A DNA stretch of 64,000 nt from an uncultured Flavobacteriales bacterium (GTDB taxonomy: Bacteria; Bacteroidota; Bacteroidia; Flavobacteriales; Crocinitomicaceae), in contig CAMLHZ010000002.1 in NCBI GenBank assembly GCA_946480085.1, positions 248,001-312,000 of the forward strand, read 5' to 3'. A program made the translations under genes and the position numbers. Shown piece by piece: positions 26,001 through 33,876 of this stretch (positions are counted from its first letter, which is position 1; each line of letters opens with the position of its first letter). The notes beneath the pieces were generated by a model. That model was not told where the DNA came from, did not search any database, and saw nothing but the letters and a program-made list of their open reading frames with translations.

Positions 26001-27440
26001 ATGAGTGCAATAAAATCTCCGTTTTCTTTACTTTGGTATTCAGCAGCATTTGTTCTTTGTGCGCTTTTGTTCTCAATAGAATTATTGCTTCCTCATCTTG
26101 GTACCGTTGGCTCTGCCGTATTTGATGTTTTGAGATATCTGGTGATTGGATGGACGTTTGTGATTGCCTTCAAAAAGAAAAAGATTTCATTGTGGATTTT
26201 TAGCGCAATGTTACTTGGTATTCAATTCGGGTTGGATCTGAGAGAATTACCTTCAAATTGGCAAGATTCCTGGTCTAACGGATTAGCTAAATTGAGTAAG
26301 ATCTTCATTAGAATGGTCACCACTCTTGTTGCGCCACTTATTTTCGGAACACTCATTGTAGGAATTGCCGGACATGGAAACATTAAGCAGGTTGGTAGAA
26401 TTGGTTTAAAGAGTATTATTTACTTCGAAGTTGTAACCACTTTTGCTCTACTCATAGGACTTGCGGCTATTAATATTTCAAAAGCGGGAGAAGGTATTGA
26501 TCTGAAGCCTACCAAAGAAATGATGGCGGAGGCTTCAAAGAAAGTTGACAATGCTTCGGCTCAGGATAAAGATCATATTCTTGATATTTTTCCGGAGAAC
26601 ATTGCGAAATCAGTTGCCGAAAATCAGGTACTGCAAATTGTTGTTTTCTCCGTAATCTTCGCAATTGGTTTAAGTCTAGTTAGAAAAGAATCGCACAAAC
26701 ACACAATGCTTCACTGGGCTGAAAGTCTTTCGGAGGTGATGTTCAAGTTTACAGATATTGTGATGTATTTGGCTCCATTGGCGGTTTTCGGAGCAATCGC
26801 TAATACCGTTTTAAATTCAGGTGCTGATATGCTAATTGGTCTTGCAAAACTGGTCGGAACACTTTATGTAGCTCTTATCGCCTTTGTTTTGCTGATTCTT
26901 CTTCCTATTGCTTTAATGGCAAAAATTCCGATTAGAAAATTCATAAGTGCCGTATCTGAGCCATTTACTATTGCATTTTCAACGGCAAGTAGTGAGGCTG
27001 CATTACCGAAGGCTCTTGAGAATATGGAGAAATTCGGTGTTCCGAAGAAAATTGTTGGGTTCGTTATTCCAACAGGTTATAGCTTTAACCTGGATGGAAC
27101 GACTTTATACTTATCGATGGCTACGGTGTTTCTTTCTCAGATGCTATTGAAAGATCCTTTAACTGTAGGTCAACAGATTGCTGCTTGCCTTATTTTGATG
27201 CTAACAAGTAAAGGTGTGGCTGGTGTTCGTGGGGCATCGTTCGTAATTTTGGTTTCAACTGTTTCTGAGTTTGGAATTAAGGTAGAGGAGGCGAGTATCA
27301 TTCTTGGTGTAGATGCCTTAATGGACATGGCTCGAACTTCTGTGAACGTTCTAGGAAACTGTTTGGCTTCCGCTGTTATCGCGAGAAGTGAAGGAGAGTT
27401 GAATTTGAATGCTCCTCAAGAAGAAATCGAGTTGACATAA
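26001..27440 (+). CDS. Dicarboxylate/amino acid:cation symporter (DAACS)
   Basis: Inner-membrane Na+ or H+ coupled importer for glutamate, aspartate or C4-dicarboxylates, 479 residues. The family motifs are clear: the serine-rich re-entrant loop STASSEAALP, the NLDGTTLY segment of TM7 and the NVLGNCLASAVIAR of TM8. Two extra hydrophobic segments (about 8-30 and 34-55) precede the usual N-terminus (KKKKISLWIFSAMLLG). Substrate choice between amino acids and dicarboxylates is not decided by these motifs. Own promoter and terminator. Confidence 0.9.
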   Translation: MSAIKSPFSLLWYSAAFVLCALLFSIELLLPHLGTVGSAVFDVLRYLVIGWTFVIAFKKKKISLWIFSAMLLGIQFGLDLRELPSNWQDSWSNGLAKLSKIFIRMVTTLVAPLIFGTLIVGIAGHGNIKQVGRIGLKSIIYFEVVTTFALLIGLAAINISKAGEGIDLKPTKEMMAEASKKVDNASAQDKDHILDIFPENIAKSVAENQVLQIVVFSVIFAIGLSLVRKESHKHTMLHWAESLSEVMFKFTDIVMYLAPLAVFGAIANTVLNSGADMLIGLAKLVGTLYVALIAFVLLILLPIALMAKIPIRKFISAVSEPFTIAFSTASSEAALPKALENMEKFGVPKKIVGFVIPTGYSFNLDGTTLYLSMATVFLSQMLLKDPLTVGQQIAACLILMLTSKGVAGVRGASFVILVSTVSEFGIKVEEASIILGVDALMDMARTSVNVLGNCLASAVIARSEGELNLNAPQEEIELT

Positions 27441-27472
27441 AAAATCCTCTTAACAGGAGGCCAGAGGATTTT
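27441..27472 (+). terminator. Terminator after the symporter gene
   Basis: AAAATCCTCT and AGAGGATTTT form a 10-bp perfect stem immediately after the stop codon; the T run continues to 27477. Confidence 0.85.
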
Positions 27473-27495
27473 ATTTGTTAGTAACTAAAGTAGAT

Positions 27496-27681
27496 TTACC
27501 AGTGAGCCTTGCAGCCTTTGAATTGAGATTCTAATTCTAGAGCTGAAGTTTTTTTGACAGTACTTTCTTGTGTGTTAGTAGTTTCTGTTGTTGTTTGAAC
27601 GGCAATTTTTCGTTCTTTTTGCTGGTTTGAGCAAGAGAAACTGAAAAGAGCAATAGCAAACACAAAGCTTCCCTTAATCAT
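27496..27681 (-). CDS. Small lipoprotein, unknown
   Basis: A 61-residue product with a clear lipoprotein signal: MIKG, a hydrophobic stretch and Cys17 in FSFSC. The mature part is Thr/Gln/Lys-rich and ends with a second Cys (GCKAHW). The ATG at 27681 is used; a TTG three codons upstream is in frame but unlikely. Nothing similar is recognised, and it may be a short secreted peptide or a structural lipoprotein. Confidence 0.65.
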   Translation of the reverse strand: MIKGSFVFAIALFSFSCSNQQKERKIAVQTTTETTNTQESTVKKTSALELESQFKGCKAHW

Positions 27682-27796
27682 TGTTTTCAACTTTAGTATT
27701 TACGCCTCCAAAGGTAGGGAAGCGGCTAGTTGATTTCCAAATTTAAACTGTTAAATTATGGATTCGTCGAATAAAAAGATGTTTTCATCGAATGAT

Positions 27797-30583
27797 TTAC
27801 GCTTTTAACTTAGCCTTTAAATATTTGGCAGTATGGTTCTCTTCCAGTTTGATCATGTCTTCTGGTGTTCCCTCAAAAACAATGTTTCCACCTTTGTCAC
27901 CACCTTCCGGACCAATATCAATAATCCAATCTGCGCATTTGATCACTTCAAGGTTATGTTCGATTACAATAATGGTATGGCCGTCATCAACCAAACGATT
28001 AAAAGCAATCATTAATTTTTCTATATCGAAGAAGTGTAAACCAGTAGTTGGTTCGTCGAAAATGAAAAGTGTTTTCTTAGATTGTCCACCTTTGATAAGG
28101 AACGATGCCAGTTTCACACGTTGTGCTTCACCACCACTTAATGAACTGCTTGATTGTCCGAGTTGTAAATAACCCAAACCAACATCCTCCAGCGGTTGTA
28201 TTTTTTGTACGATCTTTTCTTCCAGTTTGTCCTTTCCTTCCTTGAAAAATGCCAGCGCCTCAGAAATATCCATGTGCAGAATATCTGAAATGTTCTTCTC
28301 TCTATAAACCACATCCAGCGCCTCCTGTTTGTATCTCGAACCATTACAGGCTTCACATTTCAAATGAACATCAGCCATAAACTGCATACTCACTGTTACA
28401 TTTCCTTCCCCTTCACACATTTCGCATCGTCCACCTTCCACATTGAAAGAGAAGAAACCAGGTTTGTAGCCGTGGTGTTTCGCTAAATTCTGTTTCGCAA
28501 ACAGGTCGCGAATATCATCGAACGCCTTAACATAAGTCACGGGATTACTTCGCGACGATTTTCCAATTGGATTTTGGTCGATCAGTTCTACTTCCTGAAC
28601 ACTGTTCACGTCACCAACCAATTGCTGGTAACTTCCCATTTGATCACCAAAAAGTCCCAAATGACGACGAACAGCTGGATAAAGAATTTCTTTCACCAGG
28701 GTACTTTTTCCGGAGCCGCTAACTCCCGTTACCGCCACAATTCTGTTTAAAGGAAAAGCGACCGAAACGTTCTTCAGATTGTTCTCTCTTGCTCCTGTAA
28801 CAGTTAAAGCGTTTTTTCCTTGTCTACGTTTCTTTGGAACAGGAATTTCTCTTTTTCCCAACAAATAATCTGCAGTTAAACTTTGTTTTGCCTTTCCAAG
28901 ATCTTTGTAAACTCCCTGAAAAACGACTTCACCACCATATTTTCCGGCTGCAGGACCAATATCTAAAATTTGATCTGCAGAAGTCATCATTTCTTCTTCG
29001 TGCTCAACAACGATTACTGTATTTCCAATATCTGTAAGCTTTCTCAGAACGCTAACCAGTTTTTGCGTATCTCGTGGATGAAGACCAATACTTGGTTCAT
29101 CGAGAATGTACATGGAACCAACCAAACTACTTCCCAAAGAAGTGGCAAGATTAATACGTTGGGATTCTCCCCCAGAAAGTGAATTCGCAGCTCTGTTCAA
29201 GGTCAAATAACCAAGACCAACATCGTTCAGGAAAGAGATACGTTGTGTAATTTCCGGAAGAATTCGTTTTACCACTTTTTCTTCGTGAGCTTCCACTTTT
29301 AAGTTTTCGAAGAAAGTCAGTGCCTCAGTCAAAGGCATCAATACCAAATCACGGATACATTTGCCATCAATCTTCACATAGTTGGCGTCTTCACGTAAAC
29401 GTGTACCAGAACATTCAGGGCATAACGTTTTTCCTCTATATCTGGAAAGCATAACCCGATACTGAATTTTATAACTCTGAGCTTCTATATCCTTAAAACA
29501 GCCGTCAATTCCGGAAATATCTTTGTTTCCTTTCCACAGAAGGTCGTATTGTTCTTTAGTAAGATCGTCTACCGGTTTGTGAATTGGGAAATCGTATTTG
29601 CGTGCGTGCTTCACCAGATTTTGCAAATATTCACCCATTACATCACCTTTCCATGGTGCAACAGCTCCTTCATAAACAGAAAGTGCAGGATTTGGGATCA
29701 CCAATTTTGAATCGATTCCAATCACAGAACCGTAGCCTTCACAGGTTTTACAAGCTCCAAACGGATTGTTAAAGGTGAACAGGTGCGTATTTGGTTCCTG
29801 AAACTCAATTCCGTCTAGTTCAAAACGATTGGAGAATTCATGTTTCTTTTGGGAATCAGCTTCAATTACGAAACAAGTGTTACTTCCCTCTGCATACGCC
29901 AATTGAACAGAATCTCCACATCGACTTATTGTTTCTTCGTCAGTAATTCCGCCAGTTAAACGATCGACAACTAAAAAAACATTTTTTTTCTTTTCAATTT
30001 CATTCGCTTTCAGATCAGAAATAGAAACTACATTTCCATTGATCAATAAACGGCTATACCCTTGTTCCATCAGTAACTTCAATGCTCTTTCTGCCCCGTA
30101 CTTTGTATGTTGGTCGTACGGTGCACAAATTAAAACGCGAATAGAGGTATCGAGATTGCAAACAAAATTTACAACGTCGGTAATACTGTCTTTTTTTACC
30201 TGATTTCCTGAAACAGGGGAGTAGGTCTTACCAATTCTGGCAAAAAGGACTTTCAGGTAATCGTAAATTTCCGTTGTTGTTCCAACCGTAGATCGCGGAT
30301 TGGTGCTGATTACTTTTTGTTGAATGGCAATTGCCGGAGCAATACCTTTTATATAATCCGTTTCAGGTTTGTCCAGTTTTCCTAAAAATTGTCGGGCGTA
30401 AGAAGATAAACTTTCAATATATCTACGCTGACCTTCGGCATACAAGGTATCAAATGCAAGTGAACTTTTCCCTGAACCGGATAATCCTGTAATTACGGTG
30501 AATTTGCCGTGAGGAATTGAAACGTCCAGGTTTTTAAGGTTATTAACTCTTGCGCCTTTGATTTGGATAAACTTTTCTGCCAT
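27797..30583 (-). CDS. uvrA: Excinuclease ABC subunit A (UvrA)
   Basis: DNA damage sensor of nucleotide excision repair, 928 residues, close to the 940 of E. coli. Two ABC ATPase modules are complete: Walker A GLSGSGKSSLAF (near 31) and GVSGSGKSTLVKE (near 625), and the two signature motifs NSLSGGESQRI and SSLSGGEAQRV. Zinc-binding Cys pairs are visible (CKTCEGYG, CPECSGTR, CEMCEGEG, CEACNGSRY). GAACTTTG, one mismatch to the -7 consensus, ends 4 nt before the start codon on the minus strand. It is divergent from the sigma-factor gene. Confidence 0.98.
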   Translation of the reverse strand: MAEKFIQIKGARVNNLKNLDVSIPHGKFTVITGLSGSGKSSLAFDTLYAEGQRRYIESLSSYARQFLGKLDKPETDYIKGIAPAIAIQQKVISTNPRSTVGTTTEIYDYLKVLFARIGKTYSPVSGNQVKKDSITDVVNFVCNLDTSIRVLICAPYDQHTKYGAERALKLLMEQGYSRLLINGNVVSISDLKANEIEKKKNVFLVVDRLTGGITDEETISRCGDSVQLAYAEGSNTCFVIEADSQKKHEFSNRFELDGIEFQEPNTHLFTFNNPFGACKTCEGYGSVIGIDSKLVIPNPALSVYEGAVAPWKGDVMGEYLQNLVKHARKYDFPIHKPVDDLTKEQYDLLWKGNKDISGIDGCFKDIEAQSYKIQYRVMLSRYRGKTLCPECSGTRLREDANYVKIDGKCIRDLVLMPLTEALTFFENLKVEAHEEKVVKRILPEITQRISFLNDVGLGYLTLNRAANSLSGGESQRINLATSLGSSLVGSMYILDEPSIGLHPRDTQKLVSVLRKLTDIGNTVIVVEHEEEMMTSADQILDIGPAAGKYGGEVVFQGVYKDLGKAKQSLTADYLLGKREIPVPKKRRQGKNALTVTGARENNLKNVSVAFPLNRIVAVTGVSGSGKSTLVKEILYPAVRRHLGLFGDQMGSYQQLVGDVNSVQEVELIDQNPIGKSSRSNPVTYVKAFDDIRDLFAKQNLAKHHGYKPGFFSFNVEGGRCEMCEGEGNVTVSMQFMADVHLKCEACNGSRYKQEALDVVYREKNISDILHMDISEALAFFKEGKDKLEEKIVQKIQPLEDVGLGYLQLGQSSSSLSGGEAQRVKLASFLIKGGQSKKTLFIFDEPTTGLHFFDIEKLMIAFNRLVDDGHTIIVIEHNLEVIKCADWIIDIGPEGGDKGGNIVFEGTPEDMIKLEENHTAKYLKAKLKA

Positions 30584-30705
30584 AGGACAAAGTTCGTAAA
30601 TATCTCGTCTTGTTGTAACCTGAAAACGAAGGAAGTTGAAGAAACTTTGAACAAGTGAAAAGGTAGGTTAAGGTTACGGGAATGTTAAGTTTTTTTATTA
30701 AAATT

Positions 30706-30736
30706 TTTGTTAATCCGAAAAATGGAACTATATTAG
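30706..30736 (+). promoter_or_regulatory. Promoter of the ECF sigma gene
   Basis: TTTG (30706-30709), 19-nt spacer, TATATTAG (30729-30736; one mismatch). This predicts a start of transcription near 30743 and a leader of about 78 nt that contains the hairpin at 30766-30820. Confidence 0.6.
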
Positions 30737-30765
30737 TCGTGTAAATCGTTATTGCCTATAAGAGA

Positions 30766-30820
30766 AATTCTACTTTAAACACATCCTTAAACAACTGGTT
30801 AAGACTATAAAAGTAGAATT
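30766..30820 (+). promoter_or_regulatory. Leader hairpin ending at the sigma-factor start codon
   Basis: AATTCTACTTT (30766-30776) is perfectly complementary to AAAGTAGAATT (30810-30820), whose last base adjoins the ATG at 30821. Inside, CTTAA (30786-30790) pairs with TTAAG (30799-30803) around an 8-nt loop. The fold would cover the region where ribosomes load, so it may be a translational switch. It could also be a DNA operator. Confidence 0.55.
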
Positions 30821-31417
30821 ATGGCTATTAAAAATCTGGACGATCACCAACTCGTACAACTTTATTTAGACGGAAATGAATATGCCTTTGAGGTGTTATT
30901 GTTGCGTCATAAAGACAGAATTTACAGAACAATCTATAATAAGATTCGTGAGCGCGATTTAGCTGAAGATATATTTCAAGAAGCTTTCGTGAAAATTATT
31001 CAAACCTTGAAACTAGGAAATTACAACGAAGAGGGTAAGTTTTTACCTTGGGCGTTGCGAATTGCTGGCAACCTGGTAATCGATCACTTTAGAAGAACAA
31101 GCAGAGTTCGTATGATTAATGAGCGAAGCTCTAAATCGGAAGAGTTCAACATTTTCTCTATTTTGAAGATCGAAGACGCAAATATTGAACAAAGCATCAC
31201 AAAAACGGAGTTGGAAACGCAAATGATGAGCTTGGTTGAACATTTACCGGAATCTCAAAGAGATATTATCGAGAAACGCATTTTTCAAGATCTATCATTC
31301 AAAGAAATCGCAGATATGGAAGGGGTATCCATAAATACGGCTTTGGGAAGAATGCGTTACGCTTTGATTAACTTGAGAAAGTTGATTGATAAGCACAATT
31401 TGGTAACAGATATTTAA
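30821..31417 (+). CDS. RNA polymerase sigma factor, ECF (sigma-70 family)
   Basis: Alternative sigma factor of 198 residues. Region 2 lies at about 20-95 (LLLRHKDRIYRTIYNKI, DIFQEAFVKI, WALRIAGNLVIDHFRR) and region 4 at about 140-190 (LPESQRDIIEKRIFQDLSFKEIADMEGVSINTALGRMRYAL). No anti-sigma gene follows, since a strong terminator comes directly after, so control may lie in the leader or in a distant partner. It is one of the ECF sigma factors common in Bacteroidota; its target promoters cannot be read from this window. Confidence 0.93.
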   Translation: MAIKNLDDHQLVQLYLDGNEYAFEVLLLRHKDRIYRTIYNKIRERDLAEDIFQEAFVKIIQTLKLGNYNEEGKFLPWALRIAGNLVIDHFRRTSRVRMINERSSKSEEFNIFSILKIEDANIEQSITKTELETQMMSLVEHLPESQRDIIEKRIFQDLSFKEIADMEGVSINTALGRMRYALINLRKLIDKHNLVTDI

Positions 31418-31444
31418 AAATTGGATTAATTGATTTAAAATATT

Positions 31445-31480
31445 GTAGGGGCGAAAAATGTTTCGCCCCTACGTTTTTTA
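31445..31480 (+). terminator. Strong terminator after the sigma gene
   Basis: A 12-bp perfect stem, GTAGGGGCGAAA / TTTCGCCCCTAC, with an AATG loop and a following run of six T. The stem is unusually G/C-rich for this window. Confidence 0.85.
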
Positions 31481-31526
31481 TTATTATAATCCGTTATTGG
31501 AGTTGTGATGACTGAGGCTCTCGAGG

Positions 31527-32249
31527 TCAGTCACAATTCCCATCTACATCGCAACTATCACCTTCTGATAGATTTTTCAGTTTTGTTGGATTTGCTTGTT
31601 TCCACTCATTTACGGCTTGTGTCAATGCTCCTGTGAACGATTCAGCAGGTTGTGCCCCGGAAACAGCATACTTTCTGTCTAACACAAAGAATGGAACGCC
31701 GCTAACTCCAATTGCTCTGGCTTCTTCAATATCCTTGTTTACCAGAAATTGGAATTCCTTGTTTGAAAGAGCATCGTTCACATCAGATTCTGTCAAACCG
31801 ATTTCTTTTCCAAGATTCACGAGTGTAATTTCATCTGCAATATTTTTACCTTCCGTGAAGTACGATTTGAACAACAGTTCTTCCGCTGCATCTCCTAATC
31901 CTTTCCGTTTCGCCAATTGAATGAGTCGATGTGCTTTGAATGCGTTTGCAACCACGGCAATATCGAAATTGTAATCTAATCCCGCGTTTTTAGCCATTTC
32001 TACCACACGTTCGTGCATTTGCTTTGATTGTTCAACTGACATTCCTTTTCTTTCAGCCAAGTATTCGTAAACATTCTTACCGTCTACTTTCTCCGGAATA
32101 TCAGGGTCAAGAAGGAAACTTTTCCATTCAATTTCAACAAGATCTTTATGTTCGAAATTTGCTAAAGCTTCCTCGAAGTGACGCTTTCCAATATAACAGA
32201 ACGGGCACATCACATCACTCCAAATTTCCACTTTCATCTTTTGTTCCAT
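31527..32249 (-). CDS. DsbA family oxidoreductase (FrnE-like)
   Basis: Thioredoxin-fold protein of 240 residues with no signal peptide, hence cytoplasmic. The active-site CPFC lies in IWSDVMCPFCYIGKRHFEEAL close to the N-terminus, and the cis-Pro region is GVSGVPFFVLDRKYAVSGAQ, both typical of FrnE/2-hydroxychromene isomerase-type DsbA proteins. A C-terminal tail has two further Cys (DSCDVDGNC), which could form a second redox or metal site. The start is the ATG at 32249 (MEQKMKVEIW); 32237 is an alternative and the TTG at 32258 is unlikely. Confidence 0.88.
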   Translation of the reverse strand: MEQKMKVEIWSDVMCPFCYIGKRHFEEALANFEHKDLVEIEWKSFLLDPDIPEKVDGKNVYEYLAERKGMSVEQSKQMHERVVEMAKNAGLDYNFDIAVVANAFKAHRLIQLAKRKGLGDAAEELLFKSYFTEGKNIADEITLVNLGKEIGLTESDVNDALSNKEFQFLVNKDIEEARAIGVSGVPFFVLDRKYAVSGAQPAESFTGALTQAVNEWKQANPTKLKNLSEGDSCDVDGNCD

Positions 32250-32268
32250 ACTTATCAATATTAAAAAA

Positions 32269-32334
32269 GGTTCAAAGAGTTCAAAAGTTCAAATTAGATT
32301 TAACCGCTTTGAACTTTTTGATCCCTTTGAACTT
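32269..32334. terminator. Long GTTCAAA-family hairpin (copy 2)
   Basis: Left arm 32269-32293 and right arm 32308-32334 pair over about 25 bases with few mismatches; both are built from repeated GTTCAAA/TTTGAAC. It sits between the quinone-reductase-like gene and the DsbA-like gene, both on the minus strand, and likely ends the former. Confidence 0.65.
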
Positions 32335-32340
32335 GTAAAG

Positions 32341-33207
32341 TTAGTTCTTTCCAAAGAGTTCTTTCATTGCCTCTGTTGCTCCCGCTGGTTTTCTTCCCAA
32401 TAAGTTTTCTAAATCGTTACTTACAAAGTCGAAATCTCCATTTTTCATTGCTGCCGCGAAACCTAATGTCATTCCAATAATTTCTTCTGGTAAATTGATT
32501 CCTTTTAAAATACCTTCGAATTGAGCAGGGTCCGCATCGGTGTACGAAACTGATTTTCCTGTAGCATTTCCAATTGCCTCAGCTACAGTGTTGAAATCGT
32601 AGCTTTGGTTGGAGTTAATTCTATACGTTCGGTTTTTGTGATCGCCAAAAACCAGAACGTTTGCTGCTGCTTCAGCCATTTCACTTCTTAATGCGAAGGG
32701 AATTTTTCCGTCTCCCGCAGGGAAGAAAACTCCCGTGTCCGCTACATTCTCGCCTAAGAACATTGGAATTACTTCTGCATACAAATTATGCTGTAGAAGC
32801 GTGTAATCAATTCCTGAGTTTTTAATGTATTCGTCAGTTTGGTAATGATCGGTCATAAAATCTTTCAAAACAGAATTGTTCACGTCATTCATACTTACTC
32901 CTGTGTACACAAGTTGCGAAACTCCAGCGTTTTTAGCTGCATCAACTACATTTTTGTGTTGTTGCAATCTGTCGTTGAAATCGCTTGATGAAACCAACAT
33001 CACTTTTGAAACACCATCCAATGCCTTATTCAATGCTTCTGTATTGTGGTAATCTGCAATACGAATTTGAACTCCCAATGCTTTCAATTCATTTGCTTTT
33101 TGTTCATCTCTTACAATCGCAACAATATTTGAAGGATTGATCTTTTTTGCTAATTGTGCAACTATTTGTGAACCTAATTGTCCGGTTGCTCCTGTAACTG
33201 CTATCAT
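32341..33207 (-). CDS. NAD(P)H:quinone reductase-like SDR (QorB/NmrA type)
   Basis: Atypical short-chain dehydrogenase of 288 residues. The nucleotide-binding motif is at the N-terminus (VTGATGQLGSQIV), followed by a basic residue (VRDEQKA) suggesting NADP. The overall pattern (VSSSDFNDRLQQHKNVVDAAKNAGVSQLVYTGVS) is that of E. coli QorB, which reduces quinones. It is divergent from an HxlR regulator over a short gap with two tandem palindromes, the usual arrangement for quinone or electrophile-responsive reductase genes. Confidence 0.85.
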   Translation of the reverse strand: MIAVTGATGQLGSQIVAQLAKKINPSNIVAIVRDEQKANELKALGVQIRIADYHNTEALNKALDGVSKVMLVSSSDFNDRLQQHKNVVDAAKNAGVSQLVYTGVSMNDVNNSVLKDFMTDHYQTDEYIKNSGIDYTLLQHNLYAEVIPMFLGENVADTGVFFPAGDGKIPFALRSEMAEAAANVLVFGDHKNRTYRINSNQSYDFNTVAEAIGNATGKSVSYTDADPAQFEGILKGINLPEEIIGMTLGFAAAMKNGDFDFVSNDLENLLGRKPAGATEAMKELFGKN

Positions 33208-33241
33208 AATTATAAGTTTTAGAATTATTTTTTTGTTTCAG

Positions 33242-33249
33242 CAAAATTA
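33242..33249 (-). promoter_or_regulatory. -7 box of the quinone-reductase-like gene
   Basis: TAATTTTG on the minus strand, exact TAnnTTTG match, about 34 nt upstream of the start at 33207. Confidence 0.5.
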
Positions 33250-33278
33250 TTACCCAGGTAGTTTATTTTTGTAATGAA

Positions 33279-33310
33279 TTTCCTTTTGGAAAGTGGTTTC
33301 CTTTAGGAAA
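33279..33310. promoter_or_regulatory. Tandem palindromic operators for the HxlR regulator
   Basis: TTTCCTTTTGGAAA (33279-33292) and TTTCCTTTAGGAAA (33297-33310), each followed by GTG. The two centres are 18 bp apart and the repeat unit is 18 bp. They lie between the divergent -7 boxes, so a dimeric winged-helix regulator bound here could control both genes. Confidence 0.7.
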
Positions 33311-33338
33311 GTGATTAGCGTTTACTGGTAATTCAGAC

Positions 33339-33346
33339 TAATTTTG
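33339..33346 (+). promoter_or_regulatory. -7 box of the HxlR gene, 5 nt from ATG
   Basis: TAATTTTG, exact TAnnTTTG match, ends 5 nt before the ATG, implying a very short or absent leader. Confidence 0.5.
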
Positions 33347-33351
33347 AAGAT

Positions 33352-33753
33352 ATGGAGCAAAAAGAAGCAATCAGAAAACCTCGTGGATGTGAGGTGACAT
33401 TATTGGCAATCAAGGATACAATGGAACTTTTGTCGGGAAAATGGAAGATTCAAATTGTTGGGTCCATGATGATGAATGGCAAGATGCGCTTTATGGATTT
33501 GTTGCGCGATGTCGATGGAATTGCCGCTAAGATGTTATCTAAAGAATTACAAGATTTGGAAGTTCATGAGTTGATTACCAGAACAGTTAAGGATACAAAA
33601 CCTGTTACTGTGGAGTATGAATTGACAGAACATGGAAAATCGTTGGAGAATTTGATTAACGAAGTTGCCAAGTGGGGGATTCATCATAGAAACAGGTTAT
33701 TCAATACGAATTTAGAGCCTGTTGATATGAGAGTAAGGGAAATGAAAGATTAG
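33352..33753 (+). CDS. HxlR family winged-helix regulator
   Basis: Transcription factor of 133 residues. The HxlR domain runs from about 12 to 110 (LLSGKWKIQIVGSMMMNGKMRFMDLLRDVDGIAAKMLSKELQDLE, then the wing TVEYELTEHGKSL). A Cys at residue 13 (RGCEVTLL) is at the place of the conserved sensor Cys of the quinone/diamide-responsive members (YodB, QorR). It is divergent from the quinone-reductase-like SDR, with tandem palindromes between them. I infer it represses that gene and itself and is released by thiol modification. Confidence 0.88.
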   Translation: MEQKEAIRKPRGCEVTLLAIKDTMELLSGKWKIQIVGSMMMNGKMRFMDLLRDVDGIAAKMLSKELQDLEVHELITRTVKDTKPVTVEYELTEHGKSLENLINEVAKWGIHHRNRLFNTNLEPVDMRVREMKD

Positions 33754-33777
33754 GAATTCAAGAAAAACGAAAATCTC

Positions 33778-33799
33778 AAGTAATATTGCAATATTACTT
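33778..33799. terminator. 22-bp perfect palindrome between convergent genes
   Basis: AAGTAATATTG joins directly to its reverse complement CAATATTACTT and is followed by T-rich sequence. Outer arms (AAGAAAAACGAAAATC at 33760 and GGTTTTTCTTCTTGAA at 33820) also pair. Likely a shared terminator for the HxlR gene and the beta-lactamase gene. Confidence 0.5.
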
Positions 33800-33876
33800 T
33801 TCTTTTGAAAATCAAAGGTTTTTCTTCTTGAAGTTTATGTTTTAGCCTAAGATTTGGTTTTTGAGATTTCAATGAT

